Both the position numbers and the translations under genes were made by a program. Under the pieces are notes generated by a model, which saw only the letters and a program-made list of their open reading frames with translations, was not told the DNA's origin and did no database searches. This document shows, piece by piece, positions 1-8,782 of a stretch of 64,000 bases of DNA (position 1 is its first letter; each line of letters opens with the position of its first letter). The stretch covers positions 62,001-126,000 of the forward strand of contig BMSM01000016.1 in NCBI GenBank assembly GCA_014649155.1, written 5' to 3'. This DNA is from Streptomyces griseoviridis (GTDB lineage: Bacteria; Actinomycetota; Actinomycetes; Streptomycetales; Streptomycetaceae).

Positions 1-1137
1 GAGCGGCGCGTCGAGGACCGGCGCGAGGCCGCCGTGCGCAGCGCCGCCCGCGTCGGCCGCCGGGAGCGGCTGGACCGTGAGCGGGCGGTCCTGGAGGAGG
101 AGGTCGCACGGGTCCGGGGCGCCGCCGACAGCGTGGCCGCGCGGGCCGCCCAGTGCGAGCGGCGGGCCGCGCTCCTCACCGACGCCGCCGACGCCGCCCG
201 GCACGCCGAGGAGGCCGCACGGCGGCTCAAGGACGCCGATGCGCGGCTGGCCGACGCCGCCTTCCGCGCCGGGTTCGACACCCCGCGGGACGCGGCCGGC
301 GCGCTGCTGGACGACGCCGCCCACCGGGAGCTGCAACAGCGGCTGGACGCCTGGCAGGCGGAGGAGGCCGCGGTGCGCGCGGTGCTCGCCGAGGAGGACA
401 CCGCCGCCGCCGCGCACCTGCCGCCCGCCCAGGTCGCGGTGGCCGAGCGGGCGGCCGAGGACGCGGCCCGGCGGCTGCGCGAGGCGGCCTCCGCGCGGGA
501 CGCCGCCGCCCGGCGCTGCGCCGACCTCGACCGGCTCTCCGTACGGGCCGCCGAGGCCGCCCGCCGGCTGGCCCCGCTGCGCGAGGAGTACGACCGGGTC
601 GCCCGGCTCGCCGGCCTGGCCGCGGGCACCTCGGCGGACAACGAGCGCCGGATGCGCCTGGAGGCGTACGTCCTCGCGGCGCGCCTGGAGCAGGTCGCCG
701 CCGCCGCGACGGCCCGGCTGCGGCGGATGTCCTCCGGCCGGTACACCCTCGTCCACTCCGACGATCGCGCCGGACGCGGCCGCAGCGGACTGGGGCTGCA
801 TGTCGTGGACGCCTGGACCGGCCGTGAGCGGGACACGGCGACGCTCTCGGGCGGCGAGACCTTCTTCGCCTCCCTCGCCCTGGCCCTCGGCCTCGCGGAC
901 GTCGTCACCGACGAGACCGGCGGGGTCCGCCTCGACACCCTCTTCATCGACGAGGGCTTCGGCAGCCTCGACGACCAGACGCTGGACGAGGTGCTGGACG
1001 TCCTCGACTCCCTGCGGGAACGGGACCGCAGCGTCGGCATCGTCAGCCACGTCGGCGACCTGCGCCGGCGGGTCCACGCCCAGCTGGAGGTCGTCAAGAG
1101 CCGGACGGGCTCGGTGCTGCGGCAGCGGGGGGTCTGA
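1..1137 (+). CDS. sbcC: SbcC-type nuclease ATPase subunit, C-terminal part (5' truncated by window)
   Basis: The frame is open from the first base, so only the last 378 residues are present. Residues up to about 250 are Ala/Arg/Glu-rich heptad-like coiled coil, as in the SbcC/Rad50 arm. They are followed by the ABC signature LSGGET near residue 282, Walker B LFIDEGFGSLD near residue 315 and the H-loop VSHVGDLR. This order is diagnostic of the SbcC C-terminal ATPase lobe. With SbcD it forms an ATP-dependent nuclease that opens DNA hairpins and processes double-strand ends; sbcD would be expected just outside the left edge. There are no signs of decay, and the C-terminus ends naturally a few residues after the H-loop helix. 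Seen: motifs and coiled coil. Known: family role. Confidence is high despite truncation. Confidence 0.93.
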   Translation, partial: ERRVEDRREAAVRSAARVGRRERLDRERAVLEEEVARVRGAADSVAARAAQCERRAALLTDAADAARHAEEAARRLKDADARLADAAFRAGFDTPRDAAGALLDDAAHRELQQRLDAWQAEEAAVRAVLAEEDTAAAAHLPPAQVAVAERAAEDAARRLREAASARDAAARRCADLDRLSVRAAEAARRLAPLREEYDRVARLAGLAAGTSADNERRMRLEAYVLAARLEQVAAAATARLRRMSSGRYTLVHSDDRAGRGRSGLGLHVVDAWTGRERDTATLSGGETFFASLALALGLADVVTDETGGVRLDTLFIDEGFGSLDDQTLDEVLDVLDSLRERDRSVGIVSHVGDLRRRVHAQLEVVKSRTGSVLRQRGV

Positions 1138-1151
1138 GCCGCGGGCGCCGG

Positions 1152-1598
1152 TCAGCGGCCCACCGGGCGGCGGGGGAGCGGTGAGGAGTAGACGACGCTG
1201 GTCGTCACCGAGCCCAGCGCGCCGATCCGCCCGGACACCTCCTCCAGGTGCCGCATGGAGCGGGCCGCGACCTTGATGACGAAACAGTCGTCGCCGGTGA
1301 CGTGGTGCGCCTCCAGGATCTCGGGCGTGACGTCGACCAGGTCGTGGAACGGCTTGTAGTTGCCGTGCGGGTACCGCAGGCGGACGAAGGCCAGGATCGG
1401 CAGCCCCAGCCGCTCGGGGTCGACGACGGCCGCGTAGCCCTGGATGACGCCGGCCTCCTCCAGGCGGCGGACCCGCTCGGTCACCGCGCTCGCGGACATG
1501 GAGACGGCACGGGCCAGTTCGGCGAAGCCGGTCCGGCCCTCCCGCTGGAGGACGTCGAGGATGCGCCAGTCGGTGGCGTCCGGGGAATACGCGGTCAT
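1152..1598 (-). CDS. Lrp/AsnC family transcriptional regulator
   Basis: A 148-aa protein with the two-part AsnC layout. An N-terminal winged helix-turn-helix (DWRILDVLQREGRTGFAELA then SASAVTERVRRLEEAGVI, residues about 8-50) is followed by a RAM/ligand-binding domain with HHVTGDDCFVIKV. Length is typical for the family. I chose the ATG at 1598 (MTAYSPDATDW) because the 12 upstream in-frame residues do not match the family. It is transcribed divergently from the rhodanese gene 124 bp away, an arrangement that suggests it controls that gene and itself in response to an amino acid, probably a sulfur-containing one; this is inference. Its 3' end lies 14 bp from the convergent sbcC stop with no obvious terminator hairpin. 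Confidence 0.9.
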   Translation of the reverse strand: MTAYSPDATDWRILDVLQREGRTGFAELARAVSMSASAVTERVRRLEEAGVIQGYAAVVDPERLGLPILAFVRLRYPHGNYKPFHDLVDVTPEILEAHHVTGDDCFVIKVAARSMRHLEEVSGRIGALGSVTTSVVYSSPLPRRPVGR

Positions 1599-1722
1599 GG
1601 GGGAGGAATAGCAGGGGAATCCCCGGCGGATCAAACCGGACGCCGGGGATCGTTCCTTCGCCGCGCGGTGTCACGACCGTAGATTTCGAGCCAGGAAACC
1701 ACCGCCGAGGAGAGGCCCGACC

Positions 1723-2259
1723 GTGACCCCCGCCCCGACCGCCCCCGCCCCGACCGCCCCCGCCCCGACCGCCCCCGCCCCTGCCGCCCCCGCCCCTGCC
1801 GCCCCCGCCCCTGCCGTCACCGCCGCCCCGCCCGCCGAGGCCGCCGCCTACTTCCGGGCGCGGCTCGCGTTCCGTACCGACGTCTCCGACGTGGCCGCCG
1901 CGCTCGCGGCCGGCACGGACCCCGGCTTCGTCCTCGTGGACTCCCGGTCCACCGCCGCCTGGGAGCAGGGCCACGTGCCCGGCGCGCTCCACCTGCCGAC
2001 CGCCCTGATCCCGGACCAGGCCGACGGGCTCCTCGACCCTGGCGTGCCGGTCGTCACGTACTGCTGGGGCCCCGGCTGCGACGGCGCCACCCGCGCCGCC
2101 CTCGCCCTGGCCGAACGCGGGTACCGCGTCAAGGAGATGACCGGCGGGTTCGAGTACTGGGTGCGGGAGGGCCTCGCGTACGAGACCTGGCAGGGGGCCG
2201 AGCGCCGCGCCGCCGACCCGCTGACCGCTCCCGAGGACGCGGCGGACTGCGGATGCTGA
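1723..2259 (+). CDS. Rhodanese-like sulfurtransferase with Pro/Ala repeat N-terminus
   Basis: A 178-aa cytoplasmic protein. Residues about 45-160 form one rhodanese domain: FVLVDSRSTAAWEQGHVPGA, then the catalytic-loop segment VTYCWGPGCDGATRAA with the nucleophilic Cys, and the C-terminal GGFEYWVREG. Such single-domain proteins carry a persulfide and transfer sulfane sulfur. The first 35 residues are almost pure Thr/Ala/Pro, encoded by 15-bp tandem units, and are probably disordered. The GTG start is preceded by GAGGAGAGG at good spacing. The protein ends in CGC, extra cysteines near the terminus. It is divergent from an AsnC regulator, which likely controls it. The substrate is unknown. Confidence 0.88.
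   Translation: MTPAPTAPAPTAPAPTAPAPAAPAPAAPAPAVTAAPPAEAAAYFRARLAFRTDVSDVAAALAAGTDPGFVLVDSRSTAAWEQGHVPGALHLPTALIPDQADGLLDPGVPVVTYCWGPGCDGATRAALALAERGYRVKEMTGGFEYWVREGLAYETWQGAERRAADPLTAPEDAADCGC
1738..1812 (+). repeat. Five 15-bp tandem units inside the rhodanese gene
   Basis: Five consecutive 15-bp units encode TAPAP three times and AAPAP twice, preceded by a partial TPAP unit. The unit length is a multiple of three, so copy-number change would lengthen or shorten the linker without breaking the frame. Confidence 0.85.
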
Positions 2260-2280
2260 GGGACGTGTAGGTTCTGCCGC

Positions 2281-2796
2281 ATGGTGCGATACGCGGAGCC
2301 GGAGACGGTGGACTGGGTCGAGTCGGGCGGCGGGCCGCTCATAGCGGTGCCGGAGACGGTGCTGTCCTTCTGGGCCGGCGCCGACGGCGACGAGACCGCC
2401 TCCGACTACGACCGGGCCTGCGAGGTCGACGGACGGGCCGGGCTCCTCCCGGTCGGGGACGCGGCGGCCCTGGTCCTCGGGGACGAACCCGCCGCGACCG
2501 CCTTCCTGCCCGAGCACCGTGCCTTCGTCCGGTGGTACGCGGGCGACGACGAGGGGGACCTGCTGGCCGGCGTCCCCGAGGCACTCCGCACCGCCGAGTG
2601 GGGCCCGGAGCTGAGCTGGCGGGTCCCCGGGCCGGTGCTGCTGTTCGACGCCGCCTGGCCGGGCGGCGCCTGCGAGGGCACCGACCACGTCCGCGTGCCC
2701 CTGGCACCCGGCCACTACGCCGTCCGCACCGCCCACGCCCAGCCCGGCCCGGAGACCTGGCTCGGCCTGGTCCAGCTCCGCCCGCTGACGGACTGA
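2281..2796 (+). CDS. Imm21-family immunity-like protein
   Basis: A 171-aa acidic soluble protein. The N-terminal segment VDWVESGGGPLIAVPE resembles the start of the Imm21 family (WIESSGGPLI-VP), and length and the aromatic/acidic composition also fit. Imm21 proteins were defined as immunity proteins of bacterial polymorphic toxin systems and are common as stand-alone genes in Streptomyces. No toxin gene with RHS, YD-repeat or WXG features is present nearby, so this would be an orphan antidote or a protein of another function. It follows the rhodanese gene by 21 bp and may be cotranscribed. The family assignment is from motif memory and needs a profile search; function is inferred only. Confidence 0.65.
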   Translation: MVRYAEPETVDWVESGGGPLIAVPETVLSFWAGADGDETASDYDRACEVDGRAGLLPVGDAAALVLGDEPAATAFLPEHRAFVRWYAGDDEGDLLAGVPEALRTAEWGPELSWRVPGPVLLFDAAWPGGACEGTDHVRVPLAPGHYAVRTAHAQPGPETWLGLVQLRPLTD

Positions 2797-2883
2797 CCGG
2801 GCCGGGGCGGGCGCCCTTTCCGGGAGTCCCTGCCCGGGGATCCACGTGTGCCGGTCCCGCCGACCGGCCAGGATGATCGACCA

Positions 2884-3756
2884 TGTCATGACCGCCACGC
2901 CCGGAAGACCTCCGCCGTGACCCGCTCCCGCTGCGCGGCCGGACGGCCTCGTCACCGGGCCGGCCGCCGCGCCGGCACCGGCCACGGGTGGCGCGCCGGC
3001 TCGCCGCCTACGGCGCGCGCGTCTGCCCGCACCGCCATGTGCCGCACGACGCCGCGACACCCTGGGGCGCCGGCCGCGTCGAGGACGTCCGCGCCTCCGT
3101 CAGCGCGGCGGCCGGCGACCCCGGCGACCCGGACGCACGTGTCGCGGAGTGCCCCGGCGACCTCACGCTCCCCGGCGCGCCGGGCTCCCCCCGTCCGCAC
3201 CGCCGCCGAGCCCTCGGCGGCCGGCTCGGCATCCTCGTCGCCCACCACGCGCTCAGCGGTGGCGACGGCACCCTCGACGTGATCGACGCCGCGGTGCCCG
3301 ACGCGCACTGGGCCGTCGACATCGGCTCGGTGCTGCTGGTCCAGGCGTACGCACGGCTGCGCGCCGCGCTGCCGCCGCGTGCGCCCGGTGGGATGACGCC
3401 CGCCGGGCAGGACCACGGCGCAGGCATGCCCGGCGAGATCGCCTACGCTCTCCAGAAGGGCGCCCCCGCCTCGGTCGCCTGCTCCCCGGCGACGGCGCTC
3501 GCCGAACCCGCCGTCACCGTGAACACGGTCGACCCCGGGCCCGTCGGGCACCGGATACCTGACGGGCGAGGCGTACGACGCGGTCGCCCCGATGTTCCCC
3601 GCCGGCCGCTGGGGCATGCCGGGCGACCCGGCCCGCCTCATCGCGTGGCTCGCCACGGACGAGGCGATTGGGGTCTCCCCCGCTCGAACGTGGGCGAGGG
3701 CTTGGGGAAGGACCACCGGGCAGGTCATCGACAGCGGGGGCGGCTTCAGGCGCTGA
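2884..3756 (+). pseudogene. Degraded short-chain dehydrogenase/reductase (frameshifted, with insertion)
   Basis: Fragments of an SDR-like protein are readable only by switching frames. A glycine-rich region near 2950-3000 is followed, in the frame of 2988, by LGGRLGILVAHHAL and then VNTVDPGPV near 3520. A frame change near 3545 then restores GYLTGEAYDAV, RLIAWLATDEA and finally GQVIDSGGGFRR before the TGA at 3754. These are the usual SDR C-terminal blocks. The catalytic Tyr-x-x-x-Lys is not intact (YALQK remains). At 3667-3714 a GC-rich element with inverted-repeat character sits between the last two blocks. I judge the gene dead. It ends 6 bp before the convergent DUF885 gene. Confidence 0.75.
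3667..3714. repeat. REP-like palindromic insertion in the SDR pseudogene
   Basis: About 48 bp of C-run, CTCGAACG, GAGGG and G-run sequence form an imperfect inverted repeat. It interrupts the reading between the SDR blocks ending DEA and starting GQVID, adding an unrelated in-frame segment (IGVSPARTWARAW). The CCCCCGCTCGAACG...GCGAGGG pattern resembles short dispersed palindromes known between Streptomyces genes. Confidence 0.6.
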
Positions 3757-3762
3757 ACGGCC

Positions 3763-5451
3763 CTACAGCCGCGCCAGCTCGTCCACCAGGTCGTCCAGGC
3801 CCAGCGAGCCCTGCGACAGCGCGGCCATGTGCCACGCCTTGAGGTCGAAGGCGTCGCCGTGCCGCGCGCGGGCCTTCTCCCGGCCCAGCAGCCAGGCCCG
3901 CTCCCCGAGCTTGTAGCCGATCGCCTGCCCGGGAATGGTCAGGTAGCGGGTCAGCTCGCTCTCCACGAAGTCCGCCGACCGGCTGCTGTGGGACCCGAAG
4001 AACTCCTGCGCCATTTCCGGCGTCCAGCGCTCGCCCGGGTGGAACGGCGAGTCGGCGGGGATCTCCAGCTCCAGGTGCATGCCGATGTCGATGATGACCC
4101 GCACCGCCCGCATCATCTGCGCGTCGAGATATCCGAGACGGGTCTCGGCGTCGGTGAGGAAGCCCAGTTCGTCCATCAGCCGCTCCGCGTACAGCGCCCA
4201 GCCCTCGGCGTTGGCGCTGACCATGCCCACGGACGCCTGGTAGCGGGAGAGGTTCCCGGCGACGTGCGTCCACTGGGCGAGCTGGAGGTGGTGGCCCGGC
4301 ACGCCCTCGTGGTACCAGGTGGAGACCAGGTCGTAGACCGGGAAACGGGTCTGTCCCATGGTCGGCAGCCAGGTGCGGCCCGGCCGCGAGAAGTCCTCCG
4401 AGGGCTCGGTGTAGTAGGGCGCCGCCGCGCTGCCGGGCGGCGCGATCCGCGACTCCACCCTCCGCACCCGCTCGGCCAGTTCGAAGTGCGTGCCGTCCAG
4501 CGCCTCGATGGCCTGGTCCATCAGGCCCTGGAGCCAGTCGCGGACCTCGTCCACACCCTCGATGTGCCGCCCGTGCTCGTCGAGGTGGGCCAGCGCCTCC
4601 CACGGCGTCGCCGCGCCCGGCAGGATCTTCTCGGCCTCGGCCCGCATCTCGCCGAGCAGCCGGTGGTACTCGGCCCAGCCGTAGGCGTACGCCTCGTCCA
4701 GGTCGAGGTCGGTGCCGTTGTAGTAGCGCGCCCAGCGGGCGTACCGCTCCCGGCCGACGGTGTCCGGCGCGTCCGCGACGGCCGGCGCGTACACGTCCCG
4801 CATCCAGTCCCGCAGCTCCGCCACGGCCCCGGTCGCCGCCCGCGCCGCCTCGTCCAGCTCCGCGCGCAGCGCCTCGGGGCCGGCGGCGGCGAAGTCCTCG
4901 AACCAGCCGCGGCCCGCGCCGGTGTCCGCCCACTCGCCGAGCTGGGTGACGAAGGTCGCGGTCGGCCGGGGCGCGGCGAGCAGCTCGCGCTCCAGGCCGA
5001 GGGAGAGGGAGGCCCGGTACCCGGCCAGCGCGTCCGGCACCGCGCGCAGCCGCTCGGCGATCCGCGCCCAGTCCTCCTCGGTCTCCGCCGGCATCAGGGC
5101 GAACACCTCGCGCACGCTGTGCGCGACCGTCCCGAGGTTGCCGACCGAGCGCAGCCCTTCCTCGGCCTCATGCACGGCGAGCTGGGCGGTGAGCCGCTCG
5201 CGCAGCAGCCGGGCGCAGCGCCGCTCGATGTCGCTGTCCCCGCCGGGGCGGCGCTCCGCCTCGTCCAGCCGGGCCAGCGTGGTCCGCGCGAGCTCCGCGA
5301 GGGCCTCCTGGCCCGCGGGTGAGAGGTCGGGCAGCCGGCCGGCGCTCTCCGGCACGCCCAGATAGGTGCCGGTGACCGGGTCGAGGGCGATGAGTTCGTC
5401 GACGTAGGCGTCGGCGACCTCGCGGGGCAGCGGGCTCTTGGTCTCTGACAT
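3763..5451 (-). CDS. DUF885 family metallopeptidase-like protein
   Basis: A 562-aa soluble protein without a signal peptide. It matches the DUF885 family, whose members are predicted zinc peptidases. The key signature YHEGVPGHHLQLAQ (around residue 380) supplies the HExxxGHH metal site, followed by the conserved NAEGWALYAERLMDE and the C-terminal PGQAIGYKLGE blocks. The ATG at 5451 (MSETKSPLPREVADAYV) is chosen over an upstream in-frame start because a GAGGA site precedes it and family members begin there. The actual substrate is not established; intracellular peptide degradation is the usual suggestion. It stands alone on the minus strand between the SDR pseudogene and a GNAT gene. Confidence 0.9.
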   Translation of the reverse strand: MSETKSPLPREVADAYVDELIALDPVTGTYLGVPESAGRLPDLSPAGQEALAELARTTLARLDEAERRPGGDSDIERRCARLLRERLTAQLAVHEAEEGLRSVGNLGTVAHSVREVFALMPAETEEDWARIAERLRAVPDALAGYRASLSLGLERELLAAPRPTATFVTQLGEWADTGAGRGWFEDFAAAGPEALRAELDEAARAATGAVAELRDWMRDVYAPAVADAPDTVGRERYARWARYYNGTDLDLDEAYAYGWAEYHRLLGEMRAEAEKILPGAATPWEALAHLDEHGRHIEGVDEVRDWLQGLMDQAIEALDGTHFELAERVRRVESRIAPPGSAAAPYYTEPSEDFSRPGRTWLPTMGQTRFPVYDLVSTWYHEGVPGHHLQLAQWTHVAGNLSRYQASVGMVSANAEGWALYAERLMDELGFLTDAETRLGYLDAQMMRAVRVIIDIGMHLELEIPADSPFHPGERWTPEMAQEFFGSHSSRSADFVESELTRYLTIPGQAIGYKLGERAWLLGREKARARHGDAFDLKAWHMAALSQGSLGLDDLVDELARL

Positions 5452-5650
5452 GCGGACATCCTCGTACGGATGCCGGTGCCGCGTCAGCCTCACAAGGGGG
5501 GCCGGTGGCGGCACGGGCCCGATTTCGCTCAGGGCGTGGCGACGGCGCCCGGCCGGCCCGGCCCGGCGGCAGGGGCGCCCGGGGCCGGTGCCGCGGCGCA
5601 GTGGTGAGGGTGTCCGGGGCCGGTGCGTGCCGCCGGCCCCGGGAGGTTCC

Positions 5651-6958
5651 CTACTCCCGCCCGATCCGCTCCCCGCAGGCCCGCCGGGCGGCGAGCGCGG
5701 CCGGGTCCAGGCGGGCGGTGATGACCAGAGTGCCCTCCTCGATCTGGTAGTCGAGGGGGAGGCCCAGGCCGCGCATGGCCGCGACCATGCCGGTGTTGGA
5801 CGCCTGCGTCACGGCGTAGACGCTCTCGCAGCCGGTCCCGGCGGCCATGGTCACGAGCCGGCCGAGGAGTTCGCCGCCGATGCCGCGGTGCTGCCAGGCG
5901 TCCTCGACGAGCAGGGCGACCTCCGTCTCGTCGCCGTCCCACAGCAGGTGGCCGAGGGCGACGATCCGGCCCCCGGCGGTGTACGCCGCGAGGGTGCGGC
6001 CGTGGTGCGGGCTGAGCAGGTGGTTCAGATAGCGGTCCGCGTCGCCGACCGGGCCGTGGTACCGCAGGCCGAGGGTGCGGTCGGAGCAGCGCTCGTGCAT
6101 CGCCTTCGCGGCCGGGAGGTCACCGGTGTCGGCGCGGCGGACGGTGATGTCCGCGCCCTCGGGCAGCGTCAGCACGTCCTGTCCCCGCGGCACCCGAGGG
6201 CCGAGCCGGGCGTCCAGCTCGACCAGCGCGCGGGCGCGGGCGAACTCCGTGGGGGTGAACGGCAGATACGGCCGCTCGATGCTGAGGACACCGCCCTCGG
6301 GGGCGCGCAGCCGCATCACCGTGTCCTCCAGGACGCCCTCCACCGGCACGTCCCGGGGGCCGGCCGCGGTACGGACGGGCAGTGACCGGATCGTGCACCG
6401 GCCCAGCAACTGGCGCAGGGCGAGGGGGAGTTCGGAGGTGTCGACGGCGGTGCGGGTGGCGAGGCCGAGCACCCGGGTGGGGGCGTCGACCAGGTCGTGG
6501 GCGTCGGCCCGCTCGCACCAGGTGTCGCTGCCGCCCGCGGCCGTCACGGTCTCCCGCAGCTCGGCGAGGTCCAGCCCGCCGGGAGCGCGCAGCAGGAACT
6601 CGTCCACCGTGCCGTCGGCCAGCGGGTGCGTCTGGAGGCTGAGGATGTCCACCCGCAGACCGGCGAGGGCCGTGCAGAGCGCCGCCAGCGACCCCGGCTC
6701 GTCCCGTACGGTGGCCCGCATCCGCCACAGCGCGCTCTCCTCGGCCCCGGCGCCGCCCGCGGCCCCGGCGGTGGCCTCGGAGCGGGCACCGGGGCCGGTG
6801 CCCGCGGGCGGTCGGCCGGGACCGTCGCCGGTATCGTCCAGCGGCGGCGCGTGACCGTGGCGTCGTGTCCAGCGTGTCCACAGGCCCGCCACCGCCTTCT
6901 GGCGGGTGGCGGGGCGGTTCTGCCGGGGGCGGGCGGTGTGCGACCTGTCTCGACTCAT
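5651..6958 (-). CDS. ACT-like plus GNAT acetyltransferase fusion
   Basis: A 435-aa protein with a basic, Arg-rich disordered N-terminus (about 75 residues), then an ACT-like segment (WRMRATVRDEPGSLAALC through DILSLQTHP, about residues 80-130), a middle region of unclear fold, and a C-terminal GNAT domain from about residue 280. The GNAT part has ALLVEDAWQHRGIGGELL (acetyl-CoA pyrophosphate loop) and the TQASNTGMVAAMRGLG motif B. The layout suggests an N-acetyltransferase controlled allosterically by an amino acid, as in other actinobacterial amino-acid-binding protein acetyltransferases. The target is unknown. The start at 6958 is the only ATG that keeps the basic leader, and no strong ribosome site precedes it, so a shorter protein is possible. 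Confidence 0.85.
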   Translation of the reverse strand: MSRDRSHTARPRQNRPATRQKAVAGLWTRWTRRHGHAPPLDDTGDGPGRPPAGTGPGARSEATAGAAGGAGAEESALWRMRATVRDEPGSLAALCTALAGLRVDILSLQTHPLADGTVDEFLLRAPGGLDLAELRETVTAAGGSDTWCERADAHDLVDAPTRVLGLATRTAVDTSELPLALRQLLGRCTIRSLPVRTAAGPRDVPVEGVLEDTVMRLRAPEGGVLSIERPYLPFTPTEFARARALVELDARLGPRVPRGQDVLTLPEGADITVRRADTGDLPAAKAMHERCSDRTLGLRYHGPVGDADRYLNHLLSPHHGRTLAAYTAGGRIVALGHLLWDGDETEVALLVEDAWQHRGIGGELLGRLVTMAAGTGCESVYAVTQASNTGMVAAMRGLGLPLDYQIEEGTLVITARLDPAALAARRACGERIGRE

Positions 6959-7201
6959 GCGGCCACTGTGAGGGAACGGTGTTGCGCGATCACGAACGCG
7001 TTGTGTCCGATGGGTAAAGGATCACTTTTTGTCCGTGTTCTTCCTCACAGGGGCGTCCGCTGCCTTCCTCGCTGCGGCCCCTGCCCCTCCTCACCGGAGC
7101 GGCCGTCGGTCCCGCTCGCCCGCGCACCCGTCGGACGGGTCGCGCACCGGGGGATGACTCCAGTGCGCGACACCCTTACAGGATAGGGGAGTTACCGGAG
7201 G

Positions 7202-8782
7202 TCACTGCCCCACCCGGCCCGGCTGGAGCACCTTGGTGAACAGCACCGTGCCGTCCTGCTCGCGCAGCCGTACGGTCATCTCCGCGCTGTCGCCGTCGAT
7301 GTCGACCTCGCCGAAGAACTGGTGGCCGTCGGCGGGCGAGACGTTCGACGCGGTCGGCGCCTTCACGAAGACCCGCTCGGGGCCGAAGGTGCCGTCGAGC
7401 GCGCTGGCCGGGAACGCGCCCGCGTTCAGCGGCCCGGAGACGAACTCCCAGAACGGCTCGAAGTCGGTGAACGCCGCCCGGGACGGCTGGTAGTGCTGGG
7501 CGGAGGTGTGGTGCACGTCCGCCGTCAGCCACACCGTGCCGGTGATCCGCCGGTGCTTGACGAACCGCAGCAGCTCCGCGATCTGCAGCTCCCGCCCGAG
7601 CGGCGTCCCCGGGTCGCCCTGGGCGATCGCCTCGTAGTGGGGCTTGCCCTCGGTCCCGTCCGGCACCACCAGCCCGATCGGCATGTCGGCGGCGATCACC
7701 TTCCACACCGCCCGCGACCGGGACAGCTCCCGCTTGAGCCACTCCAGCTGCTCCCGGCCCAGGATGCCCTGCGGGTCGGTGGTCTGGTCGTCGGGGGAGT
7801 TGGCGTTGCGGTAGGTGCGCATGTCCAGGACGAAGACGTCGAGGAGCGGGCCCTGCCGCAGCACCCGGTGGACCCGGCCCTCCCGTGCGCCCGGCCGCAG
7901 CGTCGAGATCGGGACGTACTCGGAGAACGCGCGCCGGGCCCGCGCGGCGAGGACGTCGACGTCCCTGACCGTGTAGGCGCTGTCGGTGATGACCTCGCCG
8001 GGGTACCAGTTGTTGCGCACCTCGTGGTCGTCCCACTGGATGATCGACGGCACCTGGGCGTTGAACCGGCGCAGGTTGTCGTCGAGCAGGTTGTACCGGA
8101 AGGCGCCGCGGAACTCCCCGAGGGTCTCGGCCACCTTGGACTTCTCCACGGTGGTGAGGTTCCGGTAGGTGCGGCCGTCCGGCAGGGCCTGGGTGGCGGA
8201 TATGGGCCCGTCGGCGTAGATGTTGTCGCCGCTGCACAGGAAGAAGTCCGGGTCCAGCTTCCCCATGGCGTCGTAGATGCGGTAGCCGCCGATGTCCGGG
8301 TTGATGCCCCAGCCCTGCCCCGCCTGGTCGCCGGACCACACGAACCGCACGCCGTCGCGGCGCCGGTCGGAGGCGGTGCGGAAGGTGCCGGTGACCGGCT
8401 CGCCGGTACGGCGCGGGTCGTCGGGGTCGGCCAGCAGCACCCGGTAGTGGATCTGCTCACCGGCCGGCAGCCCGCTCAGCCGGGTGGTGCCGGTGAAGTC
8501 CGTGCCGGAACCCAGCAGCGGCCCCCGCCACCTGCGCGGATTGCGGAACGACTCGGTCGCGGACGTCTCCACGATCATCCGGGCCGGCCGGTCGGAACGG
8601 ACCCAGACCAGACCGGAGTGCGCGGTCACGTCCCCCGTCTGCACACCCCAGCCCGCGCCCGGCCGACCGGAGCGGGCGAAGGCCGGGGCCGCGCCGAGGG
8701 CGGGGGACAGGGCGAGCGCCGCCGAGGCGGCGAGGGAGCCGCGCAGCACGCTGCGGCGGCCGGGAAGCGGACGGTGGGACAT
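7202..8782 (-). CDS. phoD: Secreted alkaline phosphatase/phosphodiesterase D (PhoD), Tat exported
   Basis: A 526-aa protein starting at ATG 8782 with GGAGG upstream. Its first 35 residues form a twin-arginine signal (GRRSVLRGSLAASAALAL, then an Ala-x-Ala cleavage region). PhoD motifs follow: FLCSGDNIYADG, IIQWDDHEVRNNW, LDMRTYRNAN, and LTADVHHTSAQHY. These supply the Ca/Fe ligands of this phosphodiesterase-type phosphatase, which releases phosphate from extracellular esters. Regulation by PhoP is expected: the upstream region contains GTTCACC-like sequence, although I cannot see a clean tandem PHO box. It is divergent from the biosynthetic operon beginning at 9054. Confidence 0.94.
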   Translation of the reverse strand: MSHRPLPGRRSVLRGSLAASAALALSPALGAAPAFARSGRPGAGWGVQTGDVTAHSGLVWVRSDRPARMIVETSATESFRNPRRWRGPLLGSGTDFTGTTRLSGLPAGEQIHYRVLLADPDDPRRTGEPVTGTFRTASDRRRDGVRFVWSGDQAGQGWGINPDIGGYRIYDAMGKLDPDFFLCSGDNIYADGPISATQALPDGRTYRNLTTVEKSKVAETLGEFRGAFRYNLLDDNLRRFNAQVPSIIQWDDHEVRNNWYPGEVITDSAYTVRDVDVLAARARRAFSEYVPISTLRPGAREGRVHRVLRQGPLLDVFVLDMRTYRNANSPDDQTTDPQGILGREQLEWLKRELSRSRAVWKVIAADMPIGLVVPDGTEGKPHYEAIAQGDPGTPLGRELQIAELLRFVKHRRITGTVWLTADVHHTSAQHYQPSRAAFTDFEPFWEFVSGPLNAGAFPASALDGTFGPERVFVKAPTASNVSPADGHQFFGEVDIDGDSAEMTVRLREQDGTVLFTKVLQPGRVGQ

